In this document: piece after piece, positions 6,389 to 13,955 of the stretch
Layout: every line of letters starts with the position of its first letter
How positions within the stretch are numbered: the stretch's first letter is position 1
NCBI GenBank assembly: GCA_012513235.1
Contig: JAAZCO010000316.1
Coordinates: 1-18,431 of the forward strand
Direction: 5' to 3'
Source: Gammaproteobacteria bacterium
GTDB taxonomy: Bacteria; Pseudomonadota; Gammaproteobacteria; Pseudomonadales; Pseudomonadaceae
DNA: 18,431 bases
Notes under the pieces: model-generated
Databases searched by the model: none
What the model saw: only the letters and a program-made list of their open reading frames with translations
What the model was told of the DNA's origin: nothing
Position numbers and translations under genes: made by a program

Positions 6389-8134
6389 TTAAGAGTGGAA
6401 TATTTCTGCGCCACACACACGATTGCGACCTGATTCTTTCGCTTGATACAAGGCTTTATCAGCTCGATTAATAGCATTTTCTAGCGACTCTGAGGCCTTC
6501 ACATCAACATGAGTTACTCCAATGCTGATGGTGATTTTCAATGTTACTGTATCGCTTATTTGCAAGTTATACTCGGCAACCCCTTGGCGAATGCGCTCGG
6601 CACACTCCAGCGCTTGCGCATAGCTTGTTTCCGGCAAAAGAATCACAAATTCCTCCCCACCAAAACGCGCAACAATATCTTTATCTCGACTCAAGCGCTG
6701 AAACACACCGGCGACACCCACCAACACTGAGTCACCTACAATATGACCATAGGTATCATTAACCACCTTAAAGTGGTCAATATCAGCAATCAGAACCGAC
6801 ATTGAACTTGCTTGCGCCTGAATCTTTTTAGCTAAATGCTGGCCTTCAGTCATAAAATGCCGACGATTATAGAGTTGCGTTAGAGGATCAGTAGAAGCCT
6901 GTACTTTCAGCTCATCTTGCTTAGAGCGAATATCTTCTAAGATTTTAATTCGGTAGGAAATAATAAATGCCAGCGTTAGCGCTTCCAGTACGATACCAAT
7001 GCCAACACCATGACTATTAATGTAATTGGGTTGCACCACACCGCTGTAATACAGCACGGCAAATAAGTTAAATGCAACGAAAAGCGAGTGGCCTATTAAG
7101 AAAAACTTAGCCAGCGGGTTTTTCTTACGAAACAGTGAAATACTGACCGAAAACGTAATCACCATCATTAAGGCAGCCAAACCTGCCGAGGGTTTCAAGG
7201 CTCTGCTCACGTCAAATAAACCATAGATAAACGCTACAACCAACAGCGCTAAGATGCCCTGCAGCGCACGATGCTCTTTTAGATAAAATTGGCGCGTTTC
7301 AAAAATTGACATCATAAACAGCAAGAGAAAAATCGGCATACTAAATACCGAAAGATTCAAAATAAATATAGGGTCGCCATAGACATTAAACGCATTACTA
7401 ATCAAGCCATATGACAGCGCAATCCATACCAAACCTGAAATAAGGTACAAAGAGTAGAGGAAATTTTCTTTTTTGCTGGTGGCGAAATACAGCAAGAAAT
7501 TATAGAACACCAACGCCACCATCATACCTACAAGCAATGCGATATCTAAATGACCCGCTGCCAGCGCTCGGCGAGAATGTTCTTCATCGTAAACTGCTAG
7601 AGAAAACCACTGGTGCGAGTACACATGGCTACGCACATACAGCACCGTTGTCTCCCCCGCAGGCAGCATAAAAGGGTACACGACAGTGCCGCGATACATC
7701 AGCGGATGATCACTGGCATTATTTAGGTCAATTGAGGCTTGGTTGATCAACTGACCCGCACGCTCCTCAACGATCTCAACCGAGCGCACGTGATAAGCCT
7801 TAGGTAAATTGAGAAACAACTCCTTGTCTTGCTGCTGTGTATTGTGCAGCGTGACACGGAACCAAGTCACTGCCGCCCCAGTACCCAAGGTCGTGCTACT
7901 CATGGTGTCGTGAAAATCTGCTTGGCGAACCGATCTATAGTCCAGTGTTTGCGAAGTATCAGTAAAATACTCCATGGGAAAGTGGGTCAATTCAACACTA
8001 CCTTGCCCAATATCGGTCGGCGCAGCTGCCTGTACAACAGCACTTACCATCCAAAATAAAACACAAGAAAAAACAGTTCTACAATAAGCGATTTTATGGT
8101 TTTTTTGAGCTGTTGATCTAGCTTTCTCTCTCAT
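6389..8134 (-). CDS. 7TM-DISM diguanylate cyclase
   Basis: This inner-membrane sensor makes cyclic di-GMP, the second messenger for biofilm and motility. With the start at 8134 it has 581 residues. In order they are a signal peptide (about 14-38), a periplasmic sensor domain of the 7TMR-DISMED2 type (about 45-185), seven hydrophobic helices of the 7TM-DISM type (about 197-395), a short linker, and a GGDEF domain. The active-site motif is intact as GGEEF (492-496), and an inhibitory I-site RxxD is present (R483, D486), so it should be active and product-inhibited. A GTG further upstream at 8194 gives 20 more residues, but that extension precedes the natural signal peptide. The ATG at 8134 has GGGGT at a good distance. 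Convergent with the NTF2-like gene. Confidence 0.93.
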   Translation of the reverse strand: MREKARSTAQKNHKIAYCRTVFSCVLFWMVSAVVQAAAPTDIGQGSVELTHFPMEYFTDTSQTLDYRSVRQADFHDTMSSTTLGTGAAVTWFRVTLHNTQQQDKELFLNLPKAYHVRSVEIVEERAGQLINQASIDLNNASDHPLMYRGTVVYPFMLPAGETTVLYVRSHVYSHQWFSLAVYDEEHSRRALAAGHLDIALLVGMMVALVFYNFLLYFATSKKENFLYSLYLISGLVWIALSYGLISNAFNVYGDPIFILNLSVFSMPIFLLLFMMSIFETRQFYLKEHRALQGILALLVVAFIYGLFDVSRALKPSAGLAALMMVITFSVSISLFRKKNPLAKFFLIGHSLFVAFNLFAVLYYSGVVQPNYINSHGVGIGIVLEALTLAFIISYRIKILEDIRSKQDELKVQASTDPLTQLYNRRHFMTEGQHLAKKIQAQASSMSVLIADIDHFKVVNDTYGHIVGDSVLVGVAGVFQRLSRDKDIVARFGGEEFVILLPETSYAQALECAERIRQGVAEYNLQISDTVTLKITISIGVTHVDVKASESLENAINRADKALYQAKESGRNRVCGAEIFHS

Positions 8135-8247
8135 CACACTACCCCAAGCTTGCATAAACAGCAGTGAGGCAGAGTTTATGAAAAAGAACGCCACTATGTC
8201 ACTCTCAATTCTCTCAAAAGTCTAAGTTTGGCTTAATTGACTAGATG

Positions 8248-8272
8248 CCCTGTTATAAATGGGAGGATGACC
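8248..8272. repeat. 25-bp imperfect direct repeat, copy 1
   Basis: It begins CCCTGTTATAAA and matches the sequence at 8814-8838 at 21 of 25 positions, with the first 12 bases identical and the same orientation. The two copies bracket the tRNA fragment and the long palindrome, 566 bases apart. Confidence 0.5.
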
Positions 8273-8322
8273 GTTTTACCGGACGCTTACTTTTGGCAGT
8301 ATGACTTTGAGAAAAAACAGCT

Positions 8323-8342
8323 TGGTCTCAATCTGGTCTCAA
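8323..8342. repeat. Tandem 9-bp direct repeats with 11-bp period
   Basis: TGGTCTCAA occurs at 8323-8331 and again at 8334-8342, one helical turn apart, 45 bases from the tRNA fragment. Phage-type excisionase or integrase arm sites often look like this, but with the element to the right these repeats would fall on the chromosome side. The function is therefore open. Confidence 0.4.
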
Positions 8343-8386
8343 ACATAAAAACCAGCTTTTGCGACCAATAAGGGGAAAGATCAAAA

Positions 8387-8430
8387 TGGTCCGCCCTGCA
8401 GGACTTGAACCTGCTTCCCTTAGGAGGGGA
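8387..8430 (-). other. 3' fragment of a tRNA-Arg(CCT)-like gene, probable att site
   Basis: On the minus strand the sequence reads through an anticodon loop CTCCTAA (anticodon CCT) and GGG of the 3' anticodon stem. It continues into a complete T arm (GCAGG TTCAAGT CCTGC) and an acceptor strand ending in the encoded CCA at 8387. No D arm or 5' acceptor strand is found upstream (8431-8480), so this is a remnant and not a gene. It also lacks about four to five variable-loop bases between GGGAA and the T stem. Tyrosine recombinases commonly use the anticodon-to-3'-end part of tRNA genes, and integration leaves exactly such a 3' duplicate at the distal end. From its orientation the element should lie to the right, with the intact tRNA beyond the window. 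Confidence 0.6.
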
Positions 8431-8434
8431 TAAA

Positions 8435-8458
8435 TATCGGACAACTTAATATCCGATA
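8435..8458. repeat. 7-bp inverted repeat beside the tRNA fragment
   Basis: TATCGGA (8435-8441) and TCCGATA (8452-8458) flank a 10-base spacer, starting five bases from the tRNA fragment on the element side. It could be a recombinase or accessory-factor site at the att region. A 7-bp dyad can also arise by chance. Confidence 0.4.
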
Positions 8459-8661
8459 AAATTACGTTAAAATACCAAATACAGCACAACCACCCTAGAC
8501 CCCTTTAAATACAACAAAATAGACAGGTACTTTAGTGACACTTTGCGATCTTCAAATCAGCCTCAAAAATTAAAGCTCAAACTATTGTCACAAAATGGTC
8601 GCACTATTTAAATCAAAAACGATCTCTTTCCACATTCAAATATGGCTCTATGGGGGTCCAA

Positions 8662-8697
8662 TCATACTCCTTTTTGATAGCACAAAAAGGAGTATGA
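8662..8697. repeat. Perfect 15-bp inverted repeat
   Basis: TCATACTCCTTTTTG (8662-8676) and CAAAAAGGAGTATGA (8683-8697) are exact inverse complements with a 6-base loop. A 15-bp perfect stem is far beyond chance in a short interval. Neither arm is followed by a T tract, so it is not a textbook terminator. It contains AGGAG on the plus strand, sequestered in the stem. It may be a bidirectional transcription stop, a protein site or a mobile-element end. Confidence 0.75.
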
Positions 8698-8813
8698 CGG
8701 ATACTGATAAGCCCCCCACAACGCGTATAGTAATTAATATGCCAAGCTATAGATCTGTCACAGAAGCCAAGGTGCTGGACGTAATAAACACATCATCACT
8801 GGCTGCTTTTGAA

Positions 8814-8838
8814 CCCTGTTATAAACGGGGGGATTACC
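8814..8838. repeat. 25-bp imperfect direct repeat, copy 2
   Basis: This is the second copy of the sequence at 8248-8272 (21 of 25 identical). It runs into a GGGGG/CCCCC mini-palindrome and ends about 36 bases before the 3' end of the helicase gene. Confidence 0.5.
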
Positions 8839-8840
8839 CC
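8827..8840 (-). terminator. Weak candidate terminator after the helicase gene
   Basis: On the minus strand GGGGG-TAAT-CCCCC forms a short GC-rich hairpin about 35 bases beyond the helicase stop codon, followed by CGTTTAT. The T tract is poor, so confidence is low. The larger palindrome at 8662-8697 would be the next possible stop. Confidence 0.3.
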
Positions 8841-8874
8841 CTTCTTCATGGAACGACCTGCCTACAACACAGTT

Positions 8875-11800
8875 TTAACGCTTCATTGGCGAAAGATTAA
8901 TTACCAAGTTTTTAGTTATCAGCTCAATTTCTTCAGGTTTGAAATCACGTTTAAGCAGGTTATCCAGCAACTCCTCTTGCCTTGGCTGGCCGAATGCTAG
9001 TCGATAGATAGCCAGCACTCTCAATGCATGATCAAGTTTCAAGACATCTCTGCTTAAAGGCATCATCGGTACAAAGCGTTCTATTTTTGCGCTACCTTCT
9101 GGCAAATGCCAATAGGGAACTAAGTCACTGCTTCTGCCATTTTTAGACGTCTCAGTATCAGCAAAATGAAATAGTTGCCGCCAAGGATCACCCTCTTCCA
9201 GCGTGCATTTCTCTTTATAAACTTCAGCTAATCGTTTTCTCACAGTCAGCGATTTATATCGATTAATACGACCTTCACGCTGCTCTATATCGATAGGATT
9301 GGCTGGCAAATTCCAATGTACGATCTGACTGCAATACCAATGAAAGTCCAAGCCTTCCTGCCCGATAGATGTTGAGTTTAAAACAAAAGGCCTAAACGGT
9401 GAGTTAAAAGCATCTCTCACACTACCCACCCTTTGCACTGCAGCATCTGAGCTCATTTCCTGTGTACCCAAAGGCACAGCGTAGTGACAGCGCAATGAGT
9501 GTTTGTTCTTAGCTTGAGATTCGTTATTTTCACTCGACTTAGATCTATTCTCAGAAAACTGACAGGCAACATTACTAGTCATGAGGGATAATACTTCAAT
9601 CATTCTTTCAGTTGCAGAATGACCTTCGCAACGCATTGAAAAACCATCCCCTTTTAGCAAGTGCGCGTATTCATTGGCCACTGCCTGAAAGCCACCATCA
9701 GTGCAATAGCGAGCAATCGCATCAAAGTATTTTAATTTCCCATATCGCTTGCCGAGAATGCTTTCAGACTCAGGTTTGTTGAACATAGAAACAACGGCAA
9801 AAGCCACTGCCGTTGCAGATGATGCATACATACTAGCCTCTGCAGGCCAGTTATTACGCCAGGCTCTATAAATAGAAACTGCTGGCCCAGCAATGGATAA
9901 ATAAGCAAGATACTCGGCTAGATCAACTGGCATCGATCCTAGTGCAAGATGCTCATCTTCGAGAAAGCTAGATAAAACCTCAAATTGTGCTGTTATACCT
10001 TTATTATCTTTGCGCTTGCTGATGCTTTTTCTCTGCTCGCTCAGCCATTCATAAAAATAGCCGTCATTGCCACCATGCAAATCTAATAGCATCGGTGCAA
10101 TCGCATACCAACGATCACTTCTCTTCGTCACTTCTTCAGCAAGGGGTAGTAGCCTCGACAGCTTTTCATTTATCGCAACAATGCGCTGCGTTAACAACTC
10201 ATCAAAAGACAATGAGTCGCCTGCCGGCAAAGACATATCGATGAGCGTTTTTGATGGATACACCAAAGACCAGCCAACCCAGCTAGAGCTTTCATCGAAA
10301 CGTATTTTAGGTGTATGTGATGCATCTTTAAAATACGCTTTTTTAAGGCCTTGCCTCTTGTGCAATAAGCGCCGCTCAGACTCGTAGGAAATAAGACCAC
10401 TCAATGCGCGTGGCACCATCGCCCACGATGAAAAAAGCAATGTTTTACTGAAGTCTTGCTGATTTTCAAAGCTGCCCTGCAACGGATAATCAGGCAATGA
10501 TGGCGGAACCCAGAGCAACTCTTCACTATTGTCTTTAAAAAGCTGCTTGGTTAGTGCTCGCATTTTAGCATGTGGCGCTTGTTCAAGATTTATCTTGTAA
10601 GACTGGATATCACTTTGTAACAGCCAAGCTGGCGCGGATTTCTTCAGCGCTTTTTTTATATCACTTTCATGTGAGGACTCATCCAGGTTTTTTTTAAACT
10701 GATAGCCACTTATAAATGACAGTGGCCAAGGCGCCGCTTTATAAAACTCCATCAGTTGGGAAGCCGACCTGCCGGGATGATTTTCTTGTAAAGCTAAGCC
10801 TAACTGGTCTAAGGCTTTAAAAGCTTCAATATCCCCTGTTGAAAAATCCTTGATGCGTTCCATATCATCAGGCACAGACGAACAAAACAAATTTTCATAA
10901 CCATCGCTTATCTGCGCCCGCTCTGTTCTACACAAAAAAGGCCCCAAAAGATTCTCAATAGCCAATTTATGCTGTGACTCAATAGCTGAAAAACTATAGT
11001 CAGCATCCTTTAGTTGCAATATTTGCTGTTGCAGTGCTTTGCGGTTGTGTTCGTACTCAAGTAACAATCTTTGATTTGATAGGGTCAAAAAATTTAGTAG
11101 ATAATTCAGCTCTTCGGCGTGAGAATCACCCTCTTCATCATCTTCTGCCTGCGATATAGCCTTAAACGGTGTTGCTGATAGCAATAATATTTTGCTTTGC
11201 TTTTTATTAAAAATCTCTTTGGCTATCAGTGACTCTTCATTTTCTTGATTGCTATTGAGCAGGGCTTTAAAACGCTGAAACTCATCCAAAATAAACAAAT
11301 CTGCCGTCAGCTTCTTAGCACAAACCTCAGCCATTAATGAACGTAGAGACGCTCTAAAAGCATTTTCATAACCTGTTAGCTTGGATCCACCACTACAGAA
11401 ATCTAATATGGCATCTAGCCAAGTGCAGCTAGATAAAGCATGACCAAAAGACGTTTTATTTGAAATTTGCTCTATCAGTCTCTGATGAAATTCAGCAACA
11501 ATAGCGCTATCCAGCGTTTTATCCTTTATGAAGGATTTTTCACGCTCGCGCCAATTATCTTTACTAACATAGCCACTAAAAAAATTACTCAGTTTTCTGC
11601 GGTAGCGATACAAATCTGGGCTATCAATTAACGCAGCAAATATAATCATCCTTTCACGCCAATTGCCTTCTCCGCGTGTCAGATTGAAGGAGGTGGAAGG
11701 CGTTAACGAACACACTTCCAGAATCTTACCTTCATCCCCTTCAGAGCTAAGCGTTACAGCAGTATCCAGCAGACGACTATAGGACGGCTGCCGCACATAC

Positions 11801-12111
11801 TTCTCTTGATGCTCTCCATAAAATACTGCCAGCTTCTTTCTGTTTTCATCCGCTAGCGTAAGATTGGAGCAGATATAGGTCACACGTAAGGGTGTTATTT
11901 TTCCACCCTTTTTTTGATTGAATAAGCGCTGTTTTAATAATTCAGCGATAACCCCTTTGGCGACAATAGTCTTACCTAAGCCCACCTCGTCAGCAACTAA
12001 TACGCGCTGACTAGCTCCAGAGTCAAAACTGTGAATCGCCGATTTTACCGTTGCCTTTTGGAAATCTTTTAAAGAGGCTAATGTATCGTCGATTAGTGCA
12101 ATGGCTTCCAT
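8875..12111 (-). CDS. Large SF2 (SNF2/RapA-type) helicase of a PLD-DUF6361 operon
   Basis: This is a predicted DNA or RNA translocase. With the start at 12111 it has 1078 residues. Motif I is ADEVGLGKT (40-48), motif II is the DEAH-like LDEFQRF (D276, E277), motif III is SATPF (312-316), motif V is in STSIGQEGLDF (from 913), and motif VI is QREGRINRY (944-952). The ADE.GLGKT and Q..GR.NR forms are characteristic of the SNF2/RapA/DISARM-helicase side of SF2. About 600 residues separate motifs III and V, far more than the usual lobe spacing, so a large inserted region is present. The start overlaps the upstream stop as TAATG with GAAGGGAA ahead of it; an ATG at 12141 has no ribosome site. The motor of the operon; the target is unknown. 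Confidence 0.88.
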   Translation of the reverse strand: MEAIALIDDTLASLKDFQKATVKSAIHSFDSGASQRVLVADEVGLGKTIVAKGVIAELLKQRLFNQKKGGKITPLRVTYICSNLTLADENRKKLAVFYGEHQEKYVRQPSYSRLLDTAVTLSSEGDEGKILEVCSLTPSTSFNLTRGEGNWRERMIIFAALIDSPDLYRYRRKLSNFFSGYVSKDNWREREKSFIKDKTLDSAIVAEFHQRLIEQISNKTSFGHALSSCTWLDAILDFCSGGSKLTGYENAFRASLRSLMAEVCAKKLTADLFILDEFQRFKALLNSNQENEESLIAKEIFNKKQSKILLLSATPFKAISQAEDDEEGDSHAEELNYLLNFLTLSNQRLLLEYEHNRKALQQQILQLKDADYSFSAIESQHKLAIENLLGPFLCRTERAQISDGYENLFCSSVPDDMERIKDFSTGDIEAFKALDQLGLALQENHPGRSASQLMEFYKAAPWPLSFISGYQFKKNLDESSHESDIKKALKKSAPAWLLQSDIQSYKINLEQAPHAKMRALTKQLFKDNSEELLWVPPSLPDYPLQGSFENQQDFSKTLLFSSWAMVPRALSGLISYESERRLLHKRQGLKKAYFKDASHTPKIRFDESSSWVGWSLVYPSKTLIDMSLPAGDSLSFDELLTQRIVAINEKLSRLLPLAEEVTKRSDRWYAIAPMLLDLHGGNDGYFYEWLSEQRKSISKRKDNKGITAQFEVLSSFLEDEHLALGSMPVDLAEYLAYLSIAGPAVSIYRAWRNNWPAEASMYASSATAVAFAVVSMFNKPESESILGKRYGKLKYFDAIARYCTDGGFQAVANEYAHLLKGDGFSMRCEGHSATERMIEVLSLMTSNVACQFSENRSKSSENNESQAKNKHSLRCHYAVPLGTQEMSSDAAVQRVGSVRDAFNSPFRPFVLNSTSIGQEGLDFHWYCSQIVHWNLPANPIDIEQREGRINRYKSLTVRKRLAEVYKEKCTLEEGDPWRQLFHFADTETSKNGRSSDLVPYWHLPEGSAKIERFVPMMPLSRDVLKLDHALRVLAIYRLAFGQPRQEELLDNLLKRDFKPEEIELITKNLVINLSPMKR

Positions 12112-13955
12112 TAGCGAATTCCCTTCTCGAAATGCTTCCATAACATCGAAAACTCTTCTGGTATCTCAGCCCCTGCCAATTTTAAACGTTTAATAGCGGA
12201 ATCGATTCGTTTAAGAACTTGTGGGTGACGAGAAGAAGCAATCAGTAACTGCTCGAAAACGGGTGAGCCTGATAGCATAAAATCCCCATCGTTACCTGCT
12301 TCTCCAGTTTGAGAATCAAGGCTTAACCAGTCATTTTTATCAGGTGTTACTTGTAATAAAAGACAAAGGTAATCCATCACTTTAGCTGGAGTGTCTACCA
12401 TCTCTCGCATGATCTGCTGATGGCGAGTATCACCGCCTTCAATAGTGAGCTTAGCAGCGATGATCAGACGCTTGTGTAGATCACTATTTTTTACTTTGAC
12501 AGTAATAGGAAGCAAAGCAGAGATACTGGTTAACTTAACGTCTTCCCATAACATGTGTTGAGCAAGATCCCAAGATCCTGCAATGTCCAGCCGCCCAACA
12601 GTAACTGCTACCTTGTTATAATCCACGCCATCGACACTCGTCTTTAATGTCAGCGTGTAGTGACTAGCCGATGTATCCAGTGTTGCATCCAAAATCCATC
12701 GGCCGCTAATAAGCTGATGCACGGTACGCCTAAGCAACTGTGTCTGGGATTCATCTTTAACCACCTCGAGTTCACTAAACTCATGTTCAATGAACACTTG
12801 CGAACCTTCTTCTGGCATCCATTCTTCTAGTAGCTGCTGCGGGCCGATTGTATTTCTTTTGCTGATTTTTCCTGACAACATTAACATTGCCTCGGTATTT
12901 CTAGGCTTGCTGCTATCAGTATCACCAAGGGCAGCAGTAGTGGCATTCGCGGAACCAATATGCCAAATAGCTTGGCTGCCGGAACGTGCAACAATCAACT
13001 TTGCATGTAAATTTTGAGTTTGAATTTCTCGCTGAGCCGCATCACTGCGAATTTCGTGACGCTCTTCGCCATTGACGATGGCAGGATTCATAGCAAAGCA
13101 CTGCCAACCTGACAGCTTCTCCTCACCTATGGCATCGAGTTCTTCTGCCCGACTAAAAAGCCAGCGATTCTCCTTATTACTTGTTAGGGTTGCCAAGTAA
13201 TCCAATGCGGCAATACCACCACCCGTGCTTTTTAGAAAAGGGGAAACCACCAGCAAATCATCATAGTGTTCTTTATCAAAGCGCAATGGCTGGGCTAGGC
13301 CACCACCGCCTATCAATAGTTGATAATCATTAAAGGGTTCGGGTAGTTGCCAATCCACTTTTCTGAGTTCTTGCAGCATAGTAGAGCCTGGCAAGAAGCT
13401 TTTATCTTGCGCTATGAGCTTTTCGATAAACACATGCAGTGATTGCATAGCAGAATCATTTACTTTTCTCTTCCCCACAATGCCGTCTAGCGTTACCGCA
13501 ACATCCCAGCTTCGATCAAGGGTCAAATTACGCGATAACACGATTAAACGATAACGCACTTCTGCTTTTTTATTGCCTGCTACCGTCTCAACAAACCGTA
13601 GCAGCCATAGCTTGGGGTGAAAGGAAGAAAAAGCCCCGCCTTCGGGTACAACAGCGTGCAAACACGGCTCAAGAAAAGTATATAAACGATTGAATTTAGG
13701 CGGATAGCTGATGTTACCTTTTTGATAAAAAACCTTTAGCCGACCTTTGACTTGGCCTATTGCTTCCAACAGTGCCAGTTTTTCACCTTTTAAATCACCA
13801 TCCAGCGTATTTCTAAAACATAACGCAATAGGTACAGCTAATAGCGCATTCAAATCCAAACTATAAGTGGTTGCGATGGCTGCATCAAAATCAAAACCAT
13901 CCGGCGGGATGAGCTGCTCGCCGTAACATAACCTGTCGTTTTTAGGCTCAAGCAT
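12111..13955 (-). CDS. Phospholipase D-like (two HxK) protein of the helicase operon
   Basis: This is a predicted nuclease-type PLD-superfamily protein of 614 residues. Two HxK motifs are seen: H113-P-K115 (context SSFHPKLWLLRF), followed by an SRNLT element at 141-145, and H317-A-K319 (context NLHAKLIVARS), followed by GSAN at 334-337. This bilobed arrangement is that of PLD family enzymes, in which the two histidines form one active site. The usual aspartate of HxKxxxxD is not seen at the expected place in either copy, so it is a variant form. The remaining C-terminal ~250 residues are not assignable. It begins inside the end of the DUF6361-like gene (8-base overlap) and its TAA overlaps the helicase ATG, so the three proteins should be made together. 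Pairing of a PLD protein with an SF2 helicase recalls DISARM (drmC/drmA), but no DUF1998 gene is here. Confidence 0.83.
   Translation of the reverse strand: MLEPKNDRLCYGEQLIPPDGFDFDAAIATTYSLDLNALLAVPIALCFRNTLDGDLKGEKLALLEAIGQVKGRLKVFYQKGNISYPPKFNRLYTFLEPCLHAVVPEGGAFSSFHPKLWLLRFVETVAGNKKAEVRYRLIVLSRNLTLDRSWDVAVTLDGIVGKRKVNDSAMQSLHVFIEKLIAQDKSFLPGSTMLQELRKVDWQLPEPFNDYQLLIGGGGLAQPLRFDKEHYDDLLVVSPFLKSTGGGIAALDYLATLTSNKENRWLFSRAEELDAIGEEKLSGWQCFAMNPAIVNGEERHEIRSDAAQREIQTQNLHAKLIVARSGSQAIWHIGSANATTAALGDTDSSKPRNTEAMLMLSGKISKRNTIGPQQLLEEWMPEEGSQVFIEHEFSELEVVKDESQTQLLRRTVHQLISGRWILDATLDTSASHYTLTLKTSVDGVDYNKVAVTVGRLDIAGSWDLAQHMLWEDVKLTSISALLPITVKVKNSDLHKRLIIAAKLTIEGGDTRHQQIMREMVDTPAKVMDYLCLLLQVTPDKNDWLSLDSQTGEAGNDGDFMLSGSPVFEQLLIASSRHPQVLKRIDSAIKRLKLAGAEIPEEFSMLWKHFEKGIR

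Larger units (their letters stand above)
8135..8874. other. Gene-free boundary region between backbone and accessory DNA
   Basis: About 740 bases carry no convincing coding sequence on either strand. It holds tandem 9-bp repeats (8323-8342), a tRNA 3' fragment (8387-8430), a TATCGGA/TCCGATA inverted repeat (8435-8458), a perfect 15-bp inverted repeat (8662-8697), and two copies of a 25-bp sequence (8248-8272 and 8814-8838). The concentration of repeats and the tRNA fragment mark it as a recombination boundary. To its left lies housekeeping-type DNA, to its right defence-type DNA that is more AT-rich by eye. Confidence 0.65.

Noticed and set aside
8387..8480. Complete tRNA gene
   Set aside because: No D arm or 5' acceptor strand exists upstream on the minus strand and the variable region is short, so only a fragment is supported.
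8595..8900. Plus-strand ORF of 101 codons, or 68 codons from the ATG at 8694
   Set aside because: It shows no family resemblance, crosses the long palindrome, overlaps the helicase 3' end on the opposite strand, and its possible internal start has AGGAG only one base away.
12109..12141. Upstream ATG for the helicase at 12141
   Set aside because: It has no ribosome-binding site, while the ATG at 12111 overlaps the PLD stop as TAATG and has a purine-rich site at good spacing.
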